Shown here: positions 10,939-22,345 of the stretch, one piece after another
Numbering within the stretch: position 1 is the first letter of the stretch
Layout: every line of letters begins with the position of its first letter
NCBI GenBank assembly: GCA_963576725.1
Contig: OY755242.1
Location: 6,490,240-6,554,239 of the forward strand
Origin: Azorinus chamasolen
Lineage: Eukaryota > Mollusca > Bivalvia > Cardiida > Solecurtidae
Reading direction: 5' to 3'
Length of the DNA: 64,000 nucleotides
Translations under genes and position numbers: made by a program
Notes under the pieces: model-generated
Seen by the model: the letters and a program-made list of their open reading frames with translations, nothing else
The model's database searches: none
Told to the model about the DNA's origin: nothing

Positions 10939-11409
10939 CGGATGTTAATATACTGTAATAAACATATTGACCTTGACTTCGAATGTTTCTATGGCAGCCA
11001 TATATTTCAGCTATTGGCAAATGTAACGACAAGTATTGCTTTTATCTCAGTCAGTAATGGAGATACATGAAAGGAGATGATACCGAAATGTAAACATTAA
11101 AGCCTAAACCCATTTTCTTCATGCAGGATCTTGTAGGGTGTGCTTTGTCTGTTTTGTACGACTCCTTTGTTCAAAAAATGAATGACCGCTTAGGACATGC
11201 TCTACTGTAGTTTCTAGAAGGTTTGATCGAATCACATTGTCAAACAGTTTGTACCCTGCTGAGACAATCGGCGTCGCATCTTGATCAAAACCATTTCGAA
11301 AGGTTATTACAGATGAGACATTAATAGTAAAAGGGTAATCTGTTGGTCATTTGACCATTCCGACTGCCACTTTCGTCGACAATTAGTGCATCGTGTTAAA
11401 ATGCAGACG

Positions 11410-11690
11410 GCCGTTAAGTTTTGTTCAGTGGTCGAGTGGTTATGATCTTCGACTGACAATCGCTTAGCCCCTCGCCGATGTAATGTGGTTCCATTTCCGG
11501 TCTGGACATTTGGATTTTTCAGCTGGCTTGTGGTTAGTGGTTCTATCCGCATGTTCTTCTATACACGAGCTTATGCAAATCCTTTCGTGCACAATATATT
11601 TGTGGGGGTTTCTTCCAACAGTAATTAGCTGGACGTCGTGATATGACTGAAATAATGTTAACGCGACGTAAAACCCAATCAAGGAGTGTT
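11410..11690 (+). mobile_element. tRNA-headed SINE
   Basis: The head carries a clean A box (CAGTGGTCGAGTGGTTA, 11426-11442) and a decayed B box near 11488. The body contains the molluscan-type core GTAATTAGCTGGACGTCGTG followed by ATGACTGAAATAATGTTAAC. The 3' end is GCGACGTAAAACCCAATCA. A second copy of the core lies at 31955-32135 and of the 3' end at 32345-32392. Family name not assigned. Confidence 0.75.
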
Positions 11691-11829
11691 CGGAGGAACA
11701 CATGTGTCATCGACCTCCAACGCAGTTATCTCCCCTAATCGCTACGCTGAAGAGATCGCACGTAGTGATAAGGGATATCACTGTGATAAGTTTGATGTGT
11801 CACCTGCTAGCAGCTTACATAAAAACTGT

Positions 11830-12150
11830 TAATATGCTGGAGTGAAATCAGAACAAAGGGGAATAACTCAAAAGTAATGCATACAGAGTGATGTACCTTA
11901 GTTACATCAATGGTCCTCAATGGGAGGAAGACACATGTGAAATTTGAAAGCTCTATAATGATTAGAAATGACAGCCAAAAAAAAAAAGTGAACAAAGGTG
12001 AATAACTCATGTGGAATTTGAAAGCTCTTTAGTTAGTTTAGAAATGATAGCCAAAAATGAAATTGTGACGGACAGTCAGACAGATAGACAGACAGACGAC
12101 ATACAGACAGACAGACAGACAGACAGAAAGGTGACAGATGGATAGACAGG
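11830..12150. repeat. two-unit repeat with CAGA microsatellite
   Basis: GGTGAATAACTCATGTGGAA and GAAATTTGAAAGCTCTATAATG units occur twice (about 11850-11990 and 11994-12060), followed by a CAGA tract at 12069-12128. The layout, read on the minus strand, recalls the microsatellite-plus-tandem-unit plan of the Helentron-like families at 18.3 and 27.1 kb, but no ends are seen. Confidence 0.5.
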
Positions 12151-12586
12151 CGATGGAAAGTGTCGCGCCTCTGATTTTCTATGCAAACTACAGTGTGGAT
12201 AAAGTTGAGACAGCGAGTAACCTCATCCGGATCCCATCTGTTTGTTACTGTGGTAACATAATTGATTTTTTTATGTGAGAAAAGTAAAAAAAAAACGCAA
12301 TTTGTAGCAGCCGACAAGATATGTGGCAGCGATGGTTGTTAGCCTCTTCATTTATTTCTCCGGCATGTGTTGAATAACGTCCGTTCTGCTAACTTTGAGC
12401 TAAATGGACACCCCAGAGAGAAAGGGAAGATACAAAGAAACTCGGACTACTCTCGTTATCGACAGCATTTTTCTGGTTCTTTTAGATGCCCTGCGTAAAG
12501 TACTGATACATCGAACCTTGGATTATAGTCTCGTCTGAAGGACTTCTATTCAGATATAGCACGAGCTGTGTGCTGTTCTATAGAGA

Positions 12587-12720
12587 ATAATAGGTTAGTG
12601 CCGTAGATGGGACTCCTTTATCCGACGAGGGGAGAAACGTTGAGGCGAGGCTTGCCGAGCCTCAACTGTTTTCTCTCCGAGTCGGATAAAGGCGTCCCAT
12701 CTACGGCACTAACCTATTAT
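12587..12720. mobile_element. 134 bp near-perfect hairpin element
   Basis: The outer 26 bases (AATAGGTTAGTGCCGTAGAT within them) pair perfectly with the end of the element. The inner stem includes TTTATCCGAC/GTCGGATAAA, and the tip is GAGGCGAGGCTTGCCGAGCCTC. Flanked by AT-rich DNA; no clear target duplication. Confidence 0.8.
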
Positions 12721-13014
12721 TCGATTTATCCAGTCAATTTAGTTAAATATCTTTTTTCATAGACTCATAACACTCTTGAAATAATTTACATTGAAAATGC
12801 AGTTTTTCGATCAACGGATCCCTCCTTTTTCATTTCCATTTAGACGTAAATAGATCTAATGAGCTACCGCAGAGGAAAATAGTTTCGATACTTGCATTAC
12901 TAGAAGGGAAAACATGGTTGAATTTGAAAAACAAGATGATTTGAATCGAGGGTCGATAAGTTATTTCAAACAGACATGATTATATTCTCTGGTCAAATTC
13001 GAGTTACGTATAGT

Positions 13015-15728
13015 CAGGGAGCCAGTAGTGCCTACCGTGCCCCCCCCCCCCCCCCCTAGACTTTTTTTCATGGATACCAAAATGTTCAGAAAAGTGTCCT
13101 GATTCAGAATCGCGAATGTACTCAAACTTAAATTATTTTAGGCTATGTGTATTTAAACCGTTTCCATGGCAACCCCCCAGTTTTCGTAATGATCACCCAT
13201 ACCTACAAATACGCCCATATCACAGCCAGTTTTTGTCCTAAAACTATAAAACTAGTACCAAATGGAAGATAAGACATTGTGCTTTTATTTCTAAATTGTT
13301 TTTTTAAAATACCTTATTTGCATACTCATGAATATTAATGAGAACATTAAAATTAGTAAAAAATATATAGAAATAACGTAAACCTTTCATTTTTTTTATC
13401 CTACAAATATCAGAAAATAACTTCAAATGCAGTTTAACATGATGACGAAACCCCCAGGTAATAAAATATCCAATTTGAGGACCATAGCATTAATTTTAAG
13501 CACCATTTTCACCGTTTCCATGGCAACACCCTAGTTTTCGTAATGATGGTCCGTACCTGCAAAATCGTCCATATCACAACCAGTTTTTGTCCAAAACCTA
13601 TAAAACTGGTACCAAATTGGAGATAGGACATTGTGCTTTTATTCCAAGTTGTTTTATTTTAATTTACCTTATTCGCATACTCATGAATATTAATGAGAAC
13701 ATTAAAAATAGTAAAAACAATATAGAAATAACGTAAATAATGTAAACTATTCACTTTTCATCCTACAAATATCAGAAAACAATTTCAAATGCAGTTTAAC
13801 CTGATGACAAAATCCTCAGAAAACAAAATATCAAATTTGAGGACCAAAAATTTAACTCTAAGTAACATTTTAACTGTTTCCATGGTAACCATTCATTTCA
13901 CTCTGTTCACACAGTTTTGTTAGTCGACACCTGTTATTTTCAATATTGTTTCTCTTTGTTTTCTTATCACTAATTAATATTCATGAGGATGCAAATAAGG
14001 TAATTTGCATAAAGTGAACCTAACATTAAGATTCATACATCAACTACCGGGTATATGTTTATATCATTTATTATTATCGCCCAAGAAGGAAGCAATTTCT
14101 TTGTATGTTGCAGGTATGTAAACACTCTGTAATATGAAAAATGAGGTTAGAATGGTTGCCTAGGAAACAGATATATCACCATCAGTGCTATATAATGTGT
14201 CCTAAATTTATTTATCTAATAATCTTGGTGATATTCAGTGATCATAGTAAACTTTAGCTAACCATTTTCCATATTTGTTTGCTTTATAAGAGAAAGACTG
14301 GTGTCTGTCAAATATTTCAACATCTATTACTGTTCTCATAAATATTCATACATATGCAAATTAGTTTATATCAGAAAAGTAATATTTACTATTAAAGCAA
14401 TGCCTCATATCTATGTTTGTAACTAATGATTTCATGATTCATCAAAAATAACCGTGATCTAGCGGAGTATTACAGTTGGATGTCAAATTTCCAAAATTTG
14501 TGAAAGGATCGGTTACCATGGAAACCGTTACAATCTTACTTACAGTTCATTGTTTGGGTATCAATTAAGATGATTAGCTTTCTGAGTATTTTGTCATAAT
14601 TTTAAACTACATTAGGATAAAAATTGAGAGGTTTACATTATTTCTGTATTTTTTTGCTTTTTTTTAATTATTCTCATTAATATTCATGTGTATGCAAATA
14701 AGGTAATTCCTTATTATAGCTTTTAAACCAAAGCACACTGTCTTAGCTTTAATTTGGTACCAGTTTTATGCAGTTAGCACAAATACTTCCTGTAATATGG
14801 AAGATTTTTGCAAGTAGGTGTCGACTAACAAAACTGTGTGAACAGAGTGAAATGAAAGGTTACTATGGAAACAGTTAAAAAGTTACTTAGAGTTAAATTT
14901 TTGGTCCTCAAATTTGATATTTTGTTTTCTGAGGATTTTGTCATCAGGTTAAACTGCATTTGAAATTGTTTTCTGATATTTGTAGGATAAAAAGTGAATA
15001 GTTTACATTATTTACGTTATTTCTATATTTTTTTACTATTTATAATGTTCTCATTAATATTCATGAGTATGCAAATAAGGTAATTTAAAAAAACAAACTG
15101 GGAATAAAAGCACAATGTCCTATCTCCAATTTGGTACCAGTTTTATGGGTTTTGAACAAAAACTGGCTGTGATATGGACGATTTTGCAGGTACGGACCAT
15201 CATTACGAAAACTAGGGTGTTGCCATGGAAACAGTAAAAATGGTGCTTAAAATTAATGCTATGGTCCTCAAATTGGATATTTTGTTTCCTGAGGGTTTCG
15301 TCATCATGTTAAACTGCATTTGAAGTTATTTTCTGTAATATTATAGGATAAAAAAATGAAAGGTTTACGTTATTTCTATACTTTTTTTTACTAATTTTAA
15401 TGTTCTCATTAATATTCATGAGTATGCAAATAAGGTAATTTAAAAAAAACAATTTAGAAATAAAAGCACAATGTCGTATCTTCCATTTGGTACCAGTTTT
15501 ATAGTTTTAGGACAAAAACTGGCTGTGATATGGGCGAATTTGTAGGTATGGGTGATCATTACGAAAACTGGGGGGTTGCCATGGAAACGGTTAAAATACA
15601 CATAGCCTAAAAGAATTTAAGTTTGAGTACATTCGCGATTCTTATTCAGGAGACTTTTCTGAACATTTTGGTACCCATGAAAAAAAAAAGTCTAGGGGGG
15701 GTGCACGGTAGGCACTACTGGCTCCCTG
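13015..15728. mobile_element. 2.7 kb long inverted repeat of ~357 bp units with X-box and octamer motifs
   Basis: The ends are CAGGGAGCCAGTAGTGCC and GGCACTACTGGCTCCCTG. Arms of about 0.9 kb (13015-13935 and 14810-15728) are mirror images about a centre near 14374, with a spacer of about 0.88 kb. The whole consists of eight diverged units. Each has a 14 bp GTTGCCATGGAAAC-like motif at 13160, 13514, 13876 (reverse orientation), 14155, 14512, 14859, 15219 and 15575 (forward). Most units also have ATTAATATTCATGAGTATGC joined to AAATAAGGTAATT, which contains the octamer ATGCAAAT. A CAAAAACTGG...CCAGTTTTAT pair lies between. No coding sequence. Target duplication is unclear; a C-run at 13040 and A-runs occur near the ends. 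The CAGGG terminus is compatible with hAT but unproven. Confidence 0.85.
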
Positions 15729-15984
15729 AGTAGTAGTCTCTGTTTCTATTTTTAGATAGACCTAACGTCACTCATAAATCGATGGAACTGGACATGCTAT
15801 ATTTAGGTATATGACTATCACCGCCCCTGTAAGAGTTTATCAATCAAATTATCATGAGAGTGAAAAGAAAAGATTTTTCTATTTATCTGTCAATCTTTGC
15901 TTCCAGGCTTGATTTGATCAAAAACGCGTTTTGCCAGCGGTGGATTAAATCAATAAAAATGATAAGTCAACGTCATTTTGTATG

Positions 15985-16322
15985 TGGCCTCCCTCAGTGG
16001 CGTAATCGGTAAGGGCGACGTCTCTAGAGTGATTAGAATTGGTTTTTGTAGGATCAGACGCGGGTTCGAATCCAGCTATAGCCAATTATTTTTACTTTTT
16101 CTCATTTGAACAATTCTTTTGCTAATTTTTCTGTTAGATCTATTTCGACAACATGATTGTTATGCATATTTACAGACAATTAAAATAGTTCCATGGTTAT
16201 AGAATCATTACGCCCATCTACTATCCTAATAAACCTTCAACTACCGGAAGTTACCTTATAAACCTAAGTTTATTTGCACCCCCTTTATTATGTCACTAGA
16301 GAAGCCTGGTGACTGGATAAAA
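15985..16322 (+). mobile_element. tRNA-headed SINE or composite, with conserved 3' body
   Basis: The head 15985-16083 has an A box (CAGTGGCGTAATCGG) and a perfect B box (GGGTTCGAATCC, 16062-16073) and ends GCCA like a processed tRNA; the acceptor stem is only partly paired. The body up to TGACTGGATAAAA (16310-16322) matches 54310-54600 (CCTAAGTTTAT and ACCCC.TTTATTA.GTCA stretches). TTTATCCAGTCA at 12725-12736 is the inverted counterpart of its end, so the 12.7-16.3 kb block might be one larger element. Confidence 0.6.
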
Positions 16323-18057
16323 CACTATACATGTACTCGTGTTGATTTTTAAATTTCATATTCATTTAGCACCCCGCTCATTATAAATGTTAAACCACGT
16401 TCTAGTATATTGGCATTTAAACATATTAGGGTATAGATATGTCACTGCAGTAAAGTGTGTGTTGTATATGTGACTGTGTGCTGTCTGCTGTACTCGTATG
16501 CAACTTGGTCGCAACATTAATATTACACAACAATTACATGCTTTTAAATGTGTTGATCCCACAATCTAGTTTATATGCAAATCCGTTAAAAGTATTCGCC
16601 TTGTCAGCGCCTATACTGTCTGTCTATATATCATGTATGGCGTTATTCGAGTATAAACCCGTTCAAAGCTGACTATTTAGAGTGGAATAGTCCATCATTG
16701 TTTATTGGAAGGGTCTATACAGTAACAAAGGGTACACTTTGCAAGAGGACAAATAGCGCAAACTCTGATCAAAGAACATCTCCAGGAGCGCTCTGATATT
16801 GGTCTACACGATTTACAAATGACAGCCAACTCATTTTGCGCATTCAAAGTGTTAGTAACAAATATGTATAATTGTATTTCGATATTTCGAACTCGGATAA
16901 CTCGAGCATCGGGTTACTGCGAACTAAAAGTTTGGTCCTTCCAAAACTTACAATACAGAATTGCTTTAAATTACTGTATATATCTATGTTTGATCCCCAT
17001 GCTGTACCCATGTACCTAGGTGGAATAAAATATATATGTTCTGTTCTGTTGTTTGCAAATGTCAGGTGGCGCTTAGCAGTCTACGGGTCAACTCTCACAG
17101 AAATGGTTACCAAAGTCAAGTCAAAGTCAAAATCATTTTATTCGGCATAACATGATACATGTTTGTTGCCTTACACTAGGCGGTTGATAAACACATATAA
17201 AGAGCATTAAGGAGAGAGTGAACATTGCTTTCAAATAACAAGTAGAGTATTACTGGTAGAAGAATAGTATAGATAAACCAATTTGTTACGTGGCCGCGCA
17301 TCAGCATTGATATCCAGTTTGGTTACACACCTGGTATTGTATTTTTCTTTTGATTTGAGAAAAAGATGTATCTTATATATAAATCTCGGCTTATTTTTCT
17401 TCTTTGGCTATTTGCTATTCCAGACATCAGTATGAATGTTTATGCACTCAATTAGAAGACAAACTTCAGACAGCGCTCGATATTTCACGAAATAATAAAC
17501 TTTTGATTAGAGCTTGTAAAATCCATGTCCGTCTCAAAACCAAACCACGTGATGTAACTGAAATATCCCGATATAACCCAAAACCATAATTCTATTTGTT
17601 TTGCCTTTAATGTTTTGACACCAAATACTTATTGTTTTCAAACATTTTTGCCTGCTTTACATGATGTATCAAAACTTTGGATCCAGATCAGACACCGAGT
17701 TAGTCGCCGTATCACCATCTCAGATGATCTGGATCCATAATATTTGCAAAGTGGGCCACATACTCGTCTATTTCACCAGGCCATATGGGGCGCTTTCCGA
17801 CGACACTGATAGTTTAATTCTCGACATGCCCAAACCATTTACGATTCTATTCTAATGAACTAGTGCCATAAAGTTCGGATACTGATAAGACGACAAGTTG
17901 CCCGACACCCAGTCTATTAAACATGAGAGCAAGGAGGTGGATAGCAGGATATAGGTTAATTATATATAACATAGTTACATACACGTTAACAAACATTAAT
18001 GCCATCCTAACATTTTCATTTGAATAAACTTAGGCCAAAGGTGCATACCAAGAGCAA
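16323..18057. other. gene-free DNA with LINE tails and MITE relics
   Basis: A (GTTCT)n-type LINE tail, AATAAAATATATATGTTCTG, lies at 17027-17052. A TCAAAGTCAAAGTCAAAATC block at 17106-17140 looks like the tail of a minus-strand LINE or SINE. GGATCC-arm hairpin relics are at 16735-16812 and 17678-17740. Frames such as 17404-17589 are not recognised. Confidence 0.5.
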
Positions 18058-18185
18058 CTAGAACTGTAAGCCAAAGGCTAACGAATACACCCAACCCCCA
18101 CAACCTGGCTACTTGTTAGAACATCTAACATGAATCTAAATATATAATTATGTACATACAGAATCATGGACAGATTTAACAATAC
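18058..18185 (-). mobile_element. 3' end of Helentron-like family B, minus strand
   Basis: Starts at CTAG (18058-18061), then GTAAGCCAAAGGCTAAC, the terminal hairpin of family B. The following bases match the reverse complement of about 27890-28026. The copy is truncated towards its 5' end at about 18185. Confidence 0.8.
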
Positions 18186-18275
18186 GTTTAAAATCTGAAA
18201 AAATAATATTTAATATTTTGAGCCAATGCCTACCGTAAGTCTCAACTTTGAGTATTGAATTTCAAAATCATCATC
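18186..18275. repeat. 90 bp repeat shared with 28206-28290
   Basis: GTTTAAAATCTGAAAAAATA through TATTGAATTTCAAAA is almost identical to 28206-28290, including AATATTTTGAGCCAATGCC. In both places it lies between minus-strand family B sequence and an ATT microsatellite, so it may be an internal part of a longer family B version. Confidence 0.8.
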
Positions 18276-18279
18276 ATCG

Positions 18280-18329
18280 TCATTATTATTATTATTACTA
18301 TTATCATTATTATTATTATTATTATTATT
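18280..18329. repeat. ATT/ATC microsatellite
   Basis: ATC then ATT triplets run directly up to the first base of the family A element. Confidence 0.9.
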
Positions 18330-19640
18330 ATGTCTCCCCCATTTATGGGGAGATATATTGTTTTTGCCAGAGTTGTCTGTCTGTCCGTCCGTCCGTCTGT
18401 CCGTCTGTCCGTCTGTCCGTCACAAACTTGTGTCGCGCGTATCTCTGAAACCAGTTGGGCTAGAGTCACCAAACTTCACAGGAATGTTCACCAGCATGAG
18501 TTGTTGTGCACCTAGGGTTTTTGAATTGTCTCCCCCTGATAGTTTTGGAGTTATTGCCCCTGATGACTTAAAATCAGAAAAACTTTGTGTCGCGCGTATC
18601 TCTGAAACCGCTAGTACTAGAGTCACCAAACTTCACAGGAATGTTCACCAGCATGAGTTGTTGTGCACCTATTGTTTTTGAATTATCTCCCCCTGATAAT
18701 TCTTGAGTTATTGCCCCTGATATGAATACTTAAATTTATACAAACTTTGTGTCGTGCGTATCTCTGAAACCACTAGGGCTAGAGTCACCAAACTTCACAG
18801 GATTGTTCACAAGCATGAGTTGTTTTGCTCTTGGGTTTTTTGAATTGTCTCCCCCTGTTAACTTTGGAGTTACTGCCCCTGATGACTTAAAATTAGACAA
18901 ACTTTACTTAGTGTCGTGCATATCTCTGAAACCACTAGGGCTAGAGTCACCAAACTTCACAGGAATGTCGACCAGCATGAGTTGTTGTACAACTGGGATT
19001 TTTGAATTGTCTTCCCTTGATAACTTTGGAGTTATTGCCCCTGATATGATTACTTAAAATTAGAGAAACTTTGTGTCATGCATATCTTTAAAACCACTAG
19101 GGCTAGAGTTACCAAACTTCTCAGGAATGTTCACCAGCATGAGTTGTTGTGCACCTGGGTTTTTTAAATTGTCTCCCCCTGATAATTCTTGAGTTACTGC
19201 CCCTGATATGTTAACTTAAAATTAGAGAAACTTTGTGCAGCACGTATCTCTGAAACCAGTAGGGCTAGAGTCACCAAACTTCACAGGAATGTTCACTAGC
19301 ATGAGTTGTTGTGCATCTGGGTTTTTTAATTGTCTCCCCCTGATAACTTTGGAGTTACTGCCCCTTATGACTTAAATAAGAGAAACTTTACTTTGTGTCA
19401 CATGTATCTCTGAAACCACTAGTACTAGAGTCACCAAACTTCACAAGAATGTTGACTAGCATGTGTTTTTGTGTACCTGGGGCTTTTGAATTGTTTCCCC
19501 CTGACAATGTTGGAGTTATTGCCCCTGATGACTTAAACATTAGACCCTGATAAGTTTGGAGTTACAGACATTACACTTGTGTATTGGAAAGAGGCTGGGA
19601 GGGGGAGACATCTGTTTTTGTGACAAAAACAAACCTCTAG
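18330..19640 (+). mobile_element. Helentron-like non-autonomous element, family A, copy 1
   Basis: The 5' end ATGTCTCCCCC forms a hairpin (TCTCCCC/GGGGAGA, 18333-18353). A TCTG/TCCG microsatellite follows at 18374-18420, then seven tandem units of about 160 bp, each with GAGTCACCAAACTTCACAGG and GGAGTTATTGCCCCTGA. Near the 3' end GGGGGAGACAT (19601-19611) repeats the 5' end inverted but sits about 30 bp inside the terminus. The terminus has the hairpin GTTTTTGTGACAAAAAC (19614-19630) and then CTAG/TT. Asymmetric inverted repeats, central tandem repeats, a 3' hairpin and a CTAG end are the published plan of Helentron-derived short elements. Frames open across the units are by-products of the periodicity. 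No Rep/helicase. Confidence 0.8.
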
Positions 19641-19700
19641 TTATTATTATTATTATTATCATTATTATTATTATCATTATTATTATTATTATTATTATAA
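19641..19700. repeat. ATT microsatellite
   Basis: ATT triplets with a few ATC run from the CTAG end of family A to the TA that precedes the pogo-like terminus. Confidence 0.9.
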
Positions 19701-20539
19701 TTACAGTAAAACGGCGATAATCCGAGGAGCGATTTTCAGAGTATATGGTCTAATCCGAGGGAATTTTTATGGTCCGGACATGAACTCTATTATTTCAATA
19801 CAAAAATACAAATACAAATATTTTATTAAGCATTAAGCAAAACACGTTGCTTTTAGCCATCAGAAAACATCTGCACATAGTGAAATTACATGGAATGTAA
19901 TACATGTACAATGAACAAGGTAGATAAGCCAGAATGTTTCGGAAGAGTTGCCGTTATTGTGAAGAACGTATTCTATGCTATTCAAATTAATTACTTATGT
20001 AGATTTATTGTGTACAACTATGTACAGTGTAATCCGAGTCTCGATAATCCGATTTTTTGAGCACGCTTCTCGGTCCCTTCAAGCTATTGCTTCATTAAAT
20101 TACCTGCCTAATCTATTCTATTATGAAGCCTAATATGAAGTATTGTAACTTATAACTACATAAAACTGATACGTTGTGCAGTAAAGAATATACTGGCTGA
20201 TATCCAAACTGATCTGCACACTGCACGTACATCCACTGTCCGTCCAGCGTGAATACCAGTTTGAATGGATATAAATTATACTCTGCTCAAGTGGTTTTAT
20301 CCATATTCTGATTATTATCTGTATGTTGAACGTAAATCCAATGCTCGTCAGCAACACCATCCAGATTGAGTGAGCCGTATGTTTAAAAAGAAAGGTTAAA
20401 CTGTAGACCTGGTTATTACCTTCTCTTAGTTATTTAAAAGCTTTTCATACTTTTCTCAACAACTTTCATTTCAAGTGTTTGTACATTCCGCCATTTATAT
20501 TCATGTTTATATGTACCATGGCAATGGACATGTCATGTT

Positions 20540-20573
20540 TATGCCAATAAAATATCTGTTCTGTTCTGTTCTA
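20540..20573 (+). repeat. LINE 3' tail, GTTCT type
   Basis: CAATAAAATATCTGTTCTGT then TCTGTTCT: a polyadenylation-like signal followed by the pentamer tail also seen at 25865-25889. The body upstream is not recognisable. Confidence 0.6.
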
Positions 20574-20849
20574 TTATTCTAATCCGAGCATGCTTCGCGG
20601 ACACTTCGAAGGCAATTTATCACACCTCCATTGTTGATGTCTTGTGACTCTGTGTGTCCCCAGAAATTAGAGGTGCCACTGTGTTAGTTTGCTACTATGT
20701 GTGAATAACACCAGGTCCAACATTATGCACGTATGTAGGCAGTAATTGTGAGCGCATAATTGTGTATAATGCATTGATTCTTTACTTATATAAGTGATAA
20801 TGGTAAACACCATTTACAGCTGAGACCGAAGTTTCACTGAAGTTTGCCT

Positions 20850-21225
20850 CGTTCAACAGACCTTTCACAATAAACATAAATTTGGTTTAAAAATATTAGA
20901 CATATTTTTCAAAATTCTATTATCGATATTTACCCCTCATTAGTAAATATAACTGCAATTTACGTACGTTAATGCAACAAGGTATTTCTCATCCAGATTT
21001 CTATGGTGATGTTATCTACAAACTTAGGAAAATTCATGGTCATATCCATGTTCACGATTTGTTTATTAAACGCACTAAAACTTTTAGGAAGAAAGGTTAT
21101 GACCCTATTATATTGCAACACACTGCATGTTTGGTTATCGACCCCTTTACAGTCGGTTGCTACGATTTCCTCTTTGCTTGCACGATGACAGGCCGAGGGT
21201 AGTACTCTATGATGGTATACTCTTA
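20850..21225 (+). pseudogene. truncated Penelope-like element, left part
   Basis: Translates, from about 20905, to a match of the C-terminal part of the 55.6-58.1 kb Penelope-like protein: FYYRYLPLISKYNC, then GISHPDFYGDVIYKLRKI, then GYDPIILQHTACLVIDPFTV. Nucleotide similarity reaches back to about 20850 and continues past the stop to 21225. There it stops at TCTTA and the LINE begins. The copy resumes at 25886. Two stops occur before 20905. It is a 5'-truncated, dead copy in plus orientation, diverged from the other copy at many synonymous and some replacement sites. Confidence 0.85.
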
Positions 21226-21229
21226 ACGT

Positions 21230-21508
21230 ATGGCCATGGAACGTGTACATAGGATCGGTCCGAAACAATCTGGTAAGTGTAGGAAGATTGTAGCTAAATT
21301 TCTGGAATTTAAAGACAAAGAGTTAGTGAGGAAACAGTGGAAAGCTTTACAAGGTACACCATATTATGTGAACGAACAATTTCCAAGGGAGGTAATTGAA
21401 AAGAGGAAAAGGTTATTTCCGAGAATGAAAGCGGCGCGTCAAGAAGGAAAAACAGCTTTGGTTGCCTACGATACCCTTTATATCGACGGGAAGCCGATAA
21501 AAGACTAG
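21230..21508 (+). pseudogene. LINE ORF1, C-terminal part
   Basis: 93 codons opening directly at the 5' truncation point. It shows the invertebrate LINE ORF1 signature: RVHRIGP, then IVAKFLEFKDKELV, then NEQFPREV and LFPRMKAARQEG, ending YDTLYIDGKPI. This matches the C-terminal domain of ORF1 RNA-binding proteins (Transposase_22-like). The domain normally binds element RNA in ribonucleoprotein particles. The ATG at 21230 is internal and accidental, because the true N-terminus is missing. The stop at 21506-21508 is close to the endonuclease frame, as usual between ORF1 and ORF2. Confidence 0.75.
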
Positions 21509-21526
21509 GGATTCTGGGAGAGTGCT

Positions 21527-22345
21527 GTAAATGTTCTATCATGGAACGTAAATGGACTTTCTGAAACAAAAATGGAAAGCAGTGATTTTGTTGACACTTT
21601 ATTGAAAAACGACATAATCTTTCTGTATGAATCATGGTCTTCTGGCGACAGCAATATTGAACTTTCTGACTATATATCTCACAATTTTTATAGACCGTTC
21701 CAACATAGACATGCAAAACGGCTTAGTGGTGGGGTTGCTTTGTTTTATAAAGAATCACTTAAAGACGGTATTGAAATTATAAAAACACACCAGAATATGG
21801 TTATTTAGTTAAAACTTGATCGTGTATTTTTTAAAATGAGTTCTGATATGTATTTGTGTGGTATATACCTTTGGGGCGAAGAGTCACCTGCTTATAATTC
21901 TGTTAATATCGATTTCTTTCAAATATTGGAAAACGATATTGATGTATTCAGTGATTTAGGGTCTGTGTTTATCTGTTGGGATTTTAACAGTAGAACAGGG
22001 ATAAAACATGACTTTATTATTTGTGATAAAAATGTTGATTATATAGATGATTCTGATTATGTTCCGGACGAATTCTGTAGCCGGGCCTCACTTGATAATA
22101 AGTGTAACAACTTTGGCACAAAGCTATTAGACCTATGTAAATCCACACAGATGAGAGTAGTTAACGGAAGATTGGGACAAGATCACGGTATTGGTTCTTT
22201 TACATACATCTCCCATAACGGGGCCTCCGTAATAGACTATTTACTGGCTCAGGAATGTAATTTCTCGTGCATATCGAGTTTTAACATACACCCATTGACT
22301 GAGTGGAGTGACCATACACCTGTTAGCTTTTTTTATGTTGCAATT
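21527..22345 (+). pseudogene. LINE ORF2, apurinic endonuclease domain
   Basis: In order: LSWNVNGL (catalytic Asn), LYESW (metal-binding Glu), GGVALFYK, CWDFNSRTG, then GASVIDYLLA and SDHTPV (catalytic Asp-His). The order and spacing are those of the exonuclease-endonuclease-phosphatase fold that nicks target DNA. In the core motif GDFN the Gly is replaced by Trp (WDFN). A TAG at 21806-21808 interrupts the frame after HQNMVI; a TGG-to-TAG change would explain it. A frameshift near 22335 in a T-rich run moves the continuation (CNYKAEVANESCEIRYKWND) to another frame. No longer functional. Confidence 0.85.

Noticed and set aside
10472..11032. 186-codon minus-strand frame
   Set aside because: Built from the 26 bp minisatellite, a Penelope tail and a dispersed repeat; no coding similarity.
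15985..16083. Functional tRNA gene
   Set aside because: Good B box and GCCA end, but the acceptor stem pairs at only about three positions and the length is 99 nt; a SINE head is more likely.
18242..19057. Repeated frames with RISET..TRVTKLHRNVHQHELLC in family A
   Set aside because: They follow the ~160 bp periodicity, change frame between units, hit stops, and are overlapped by equally long frames on other strands. Seen as structure of the element, not protein.
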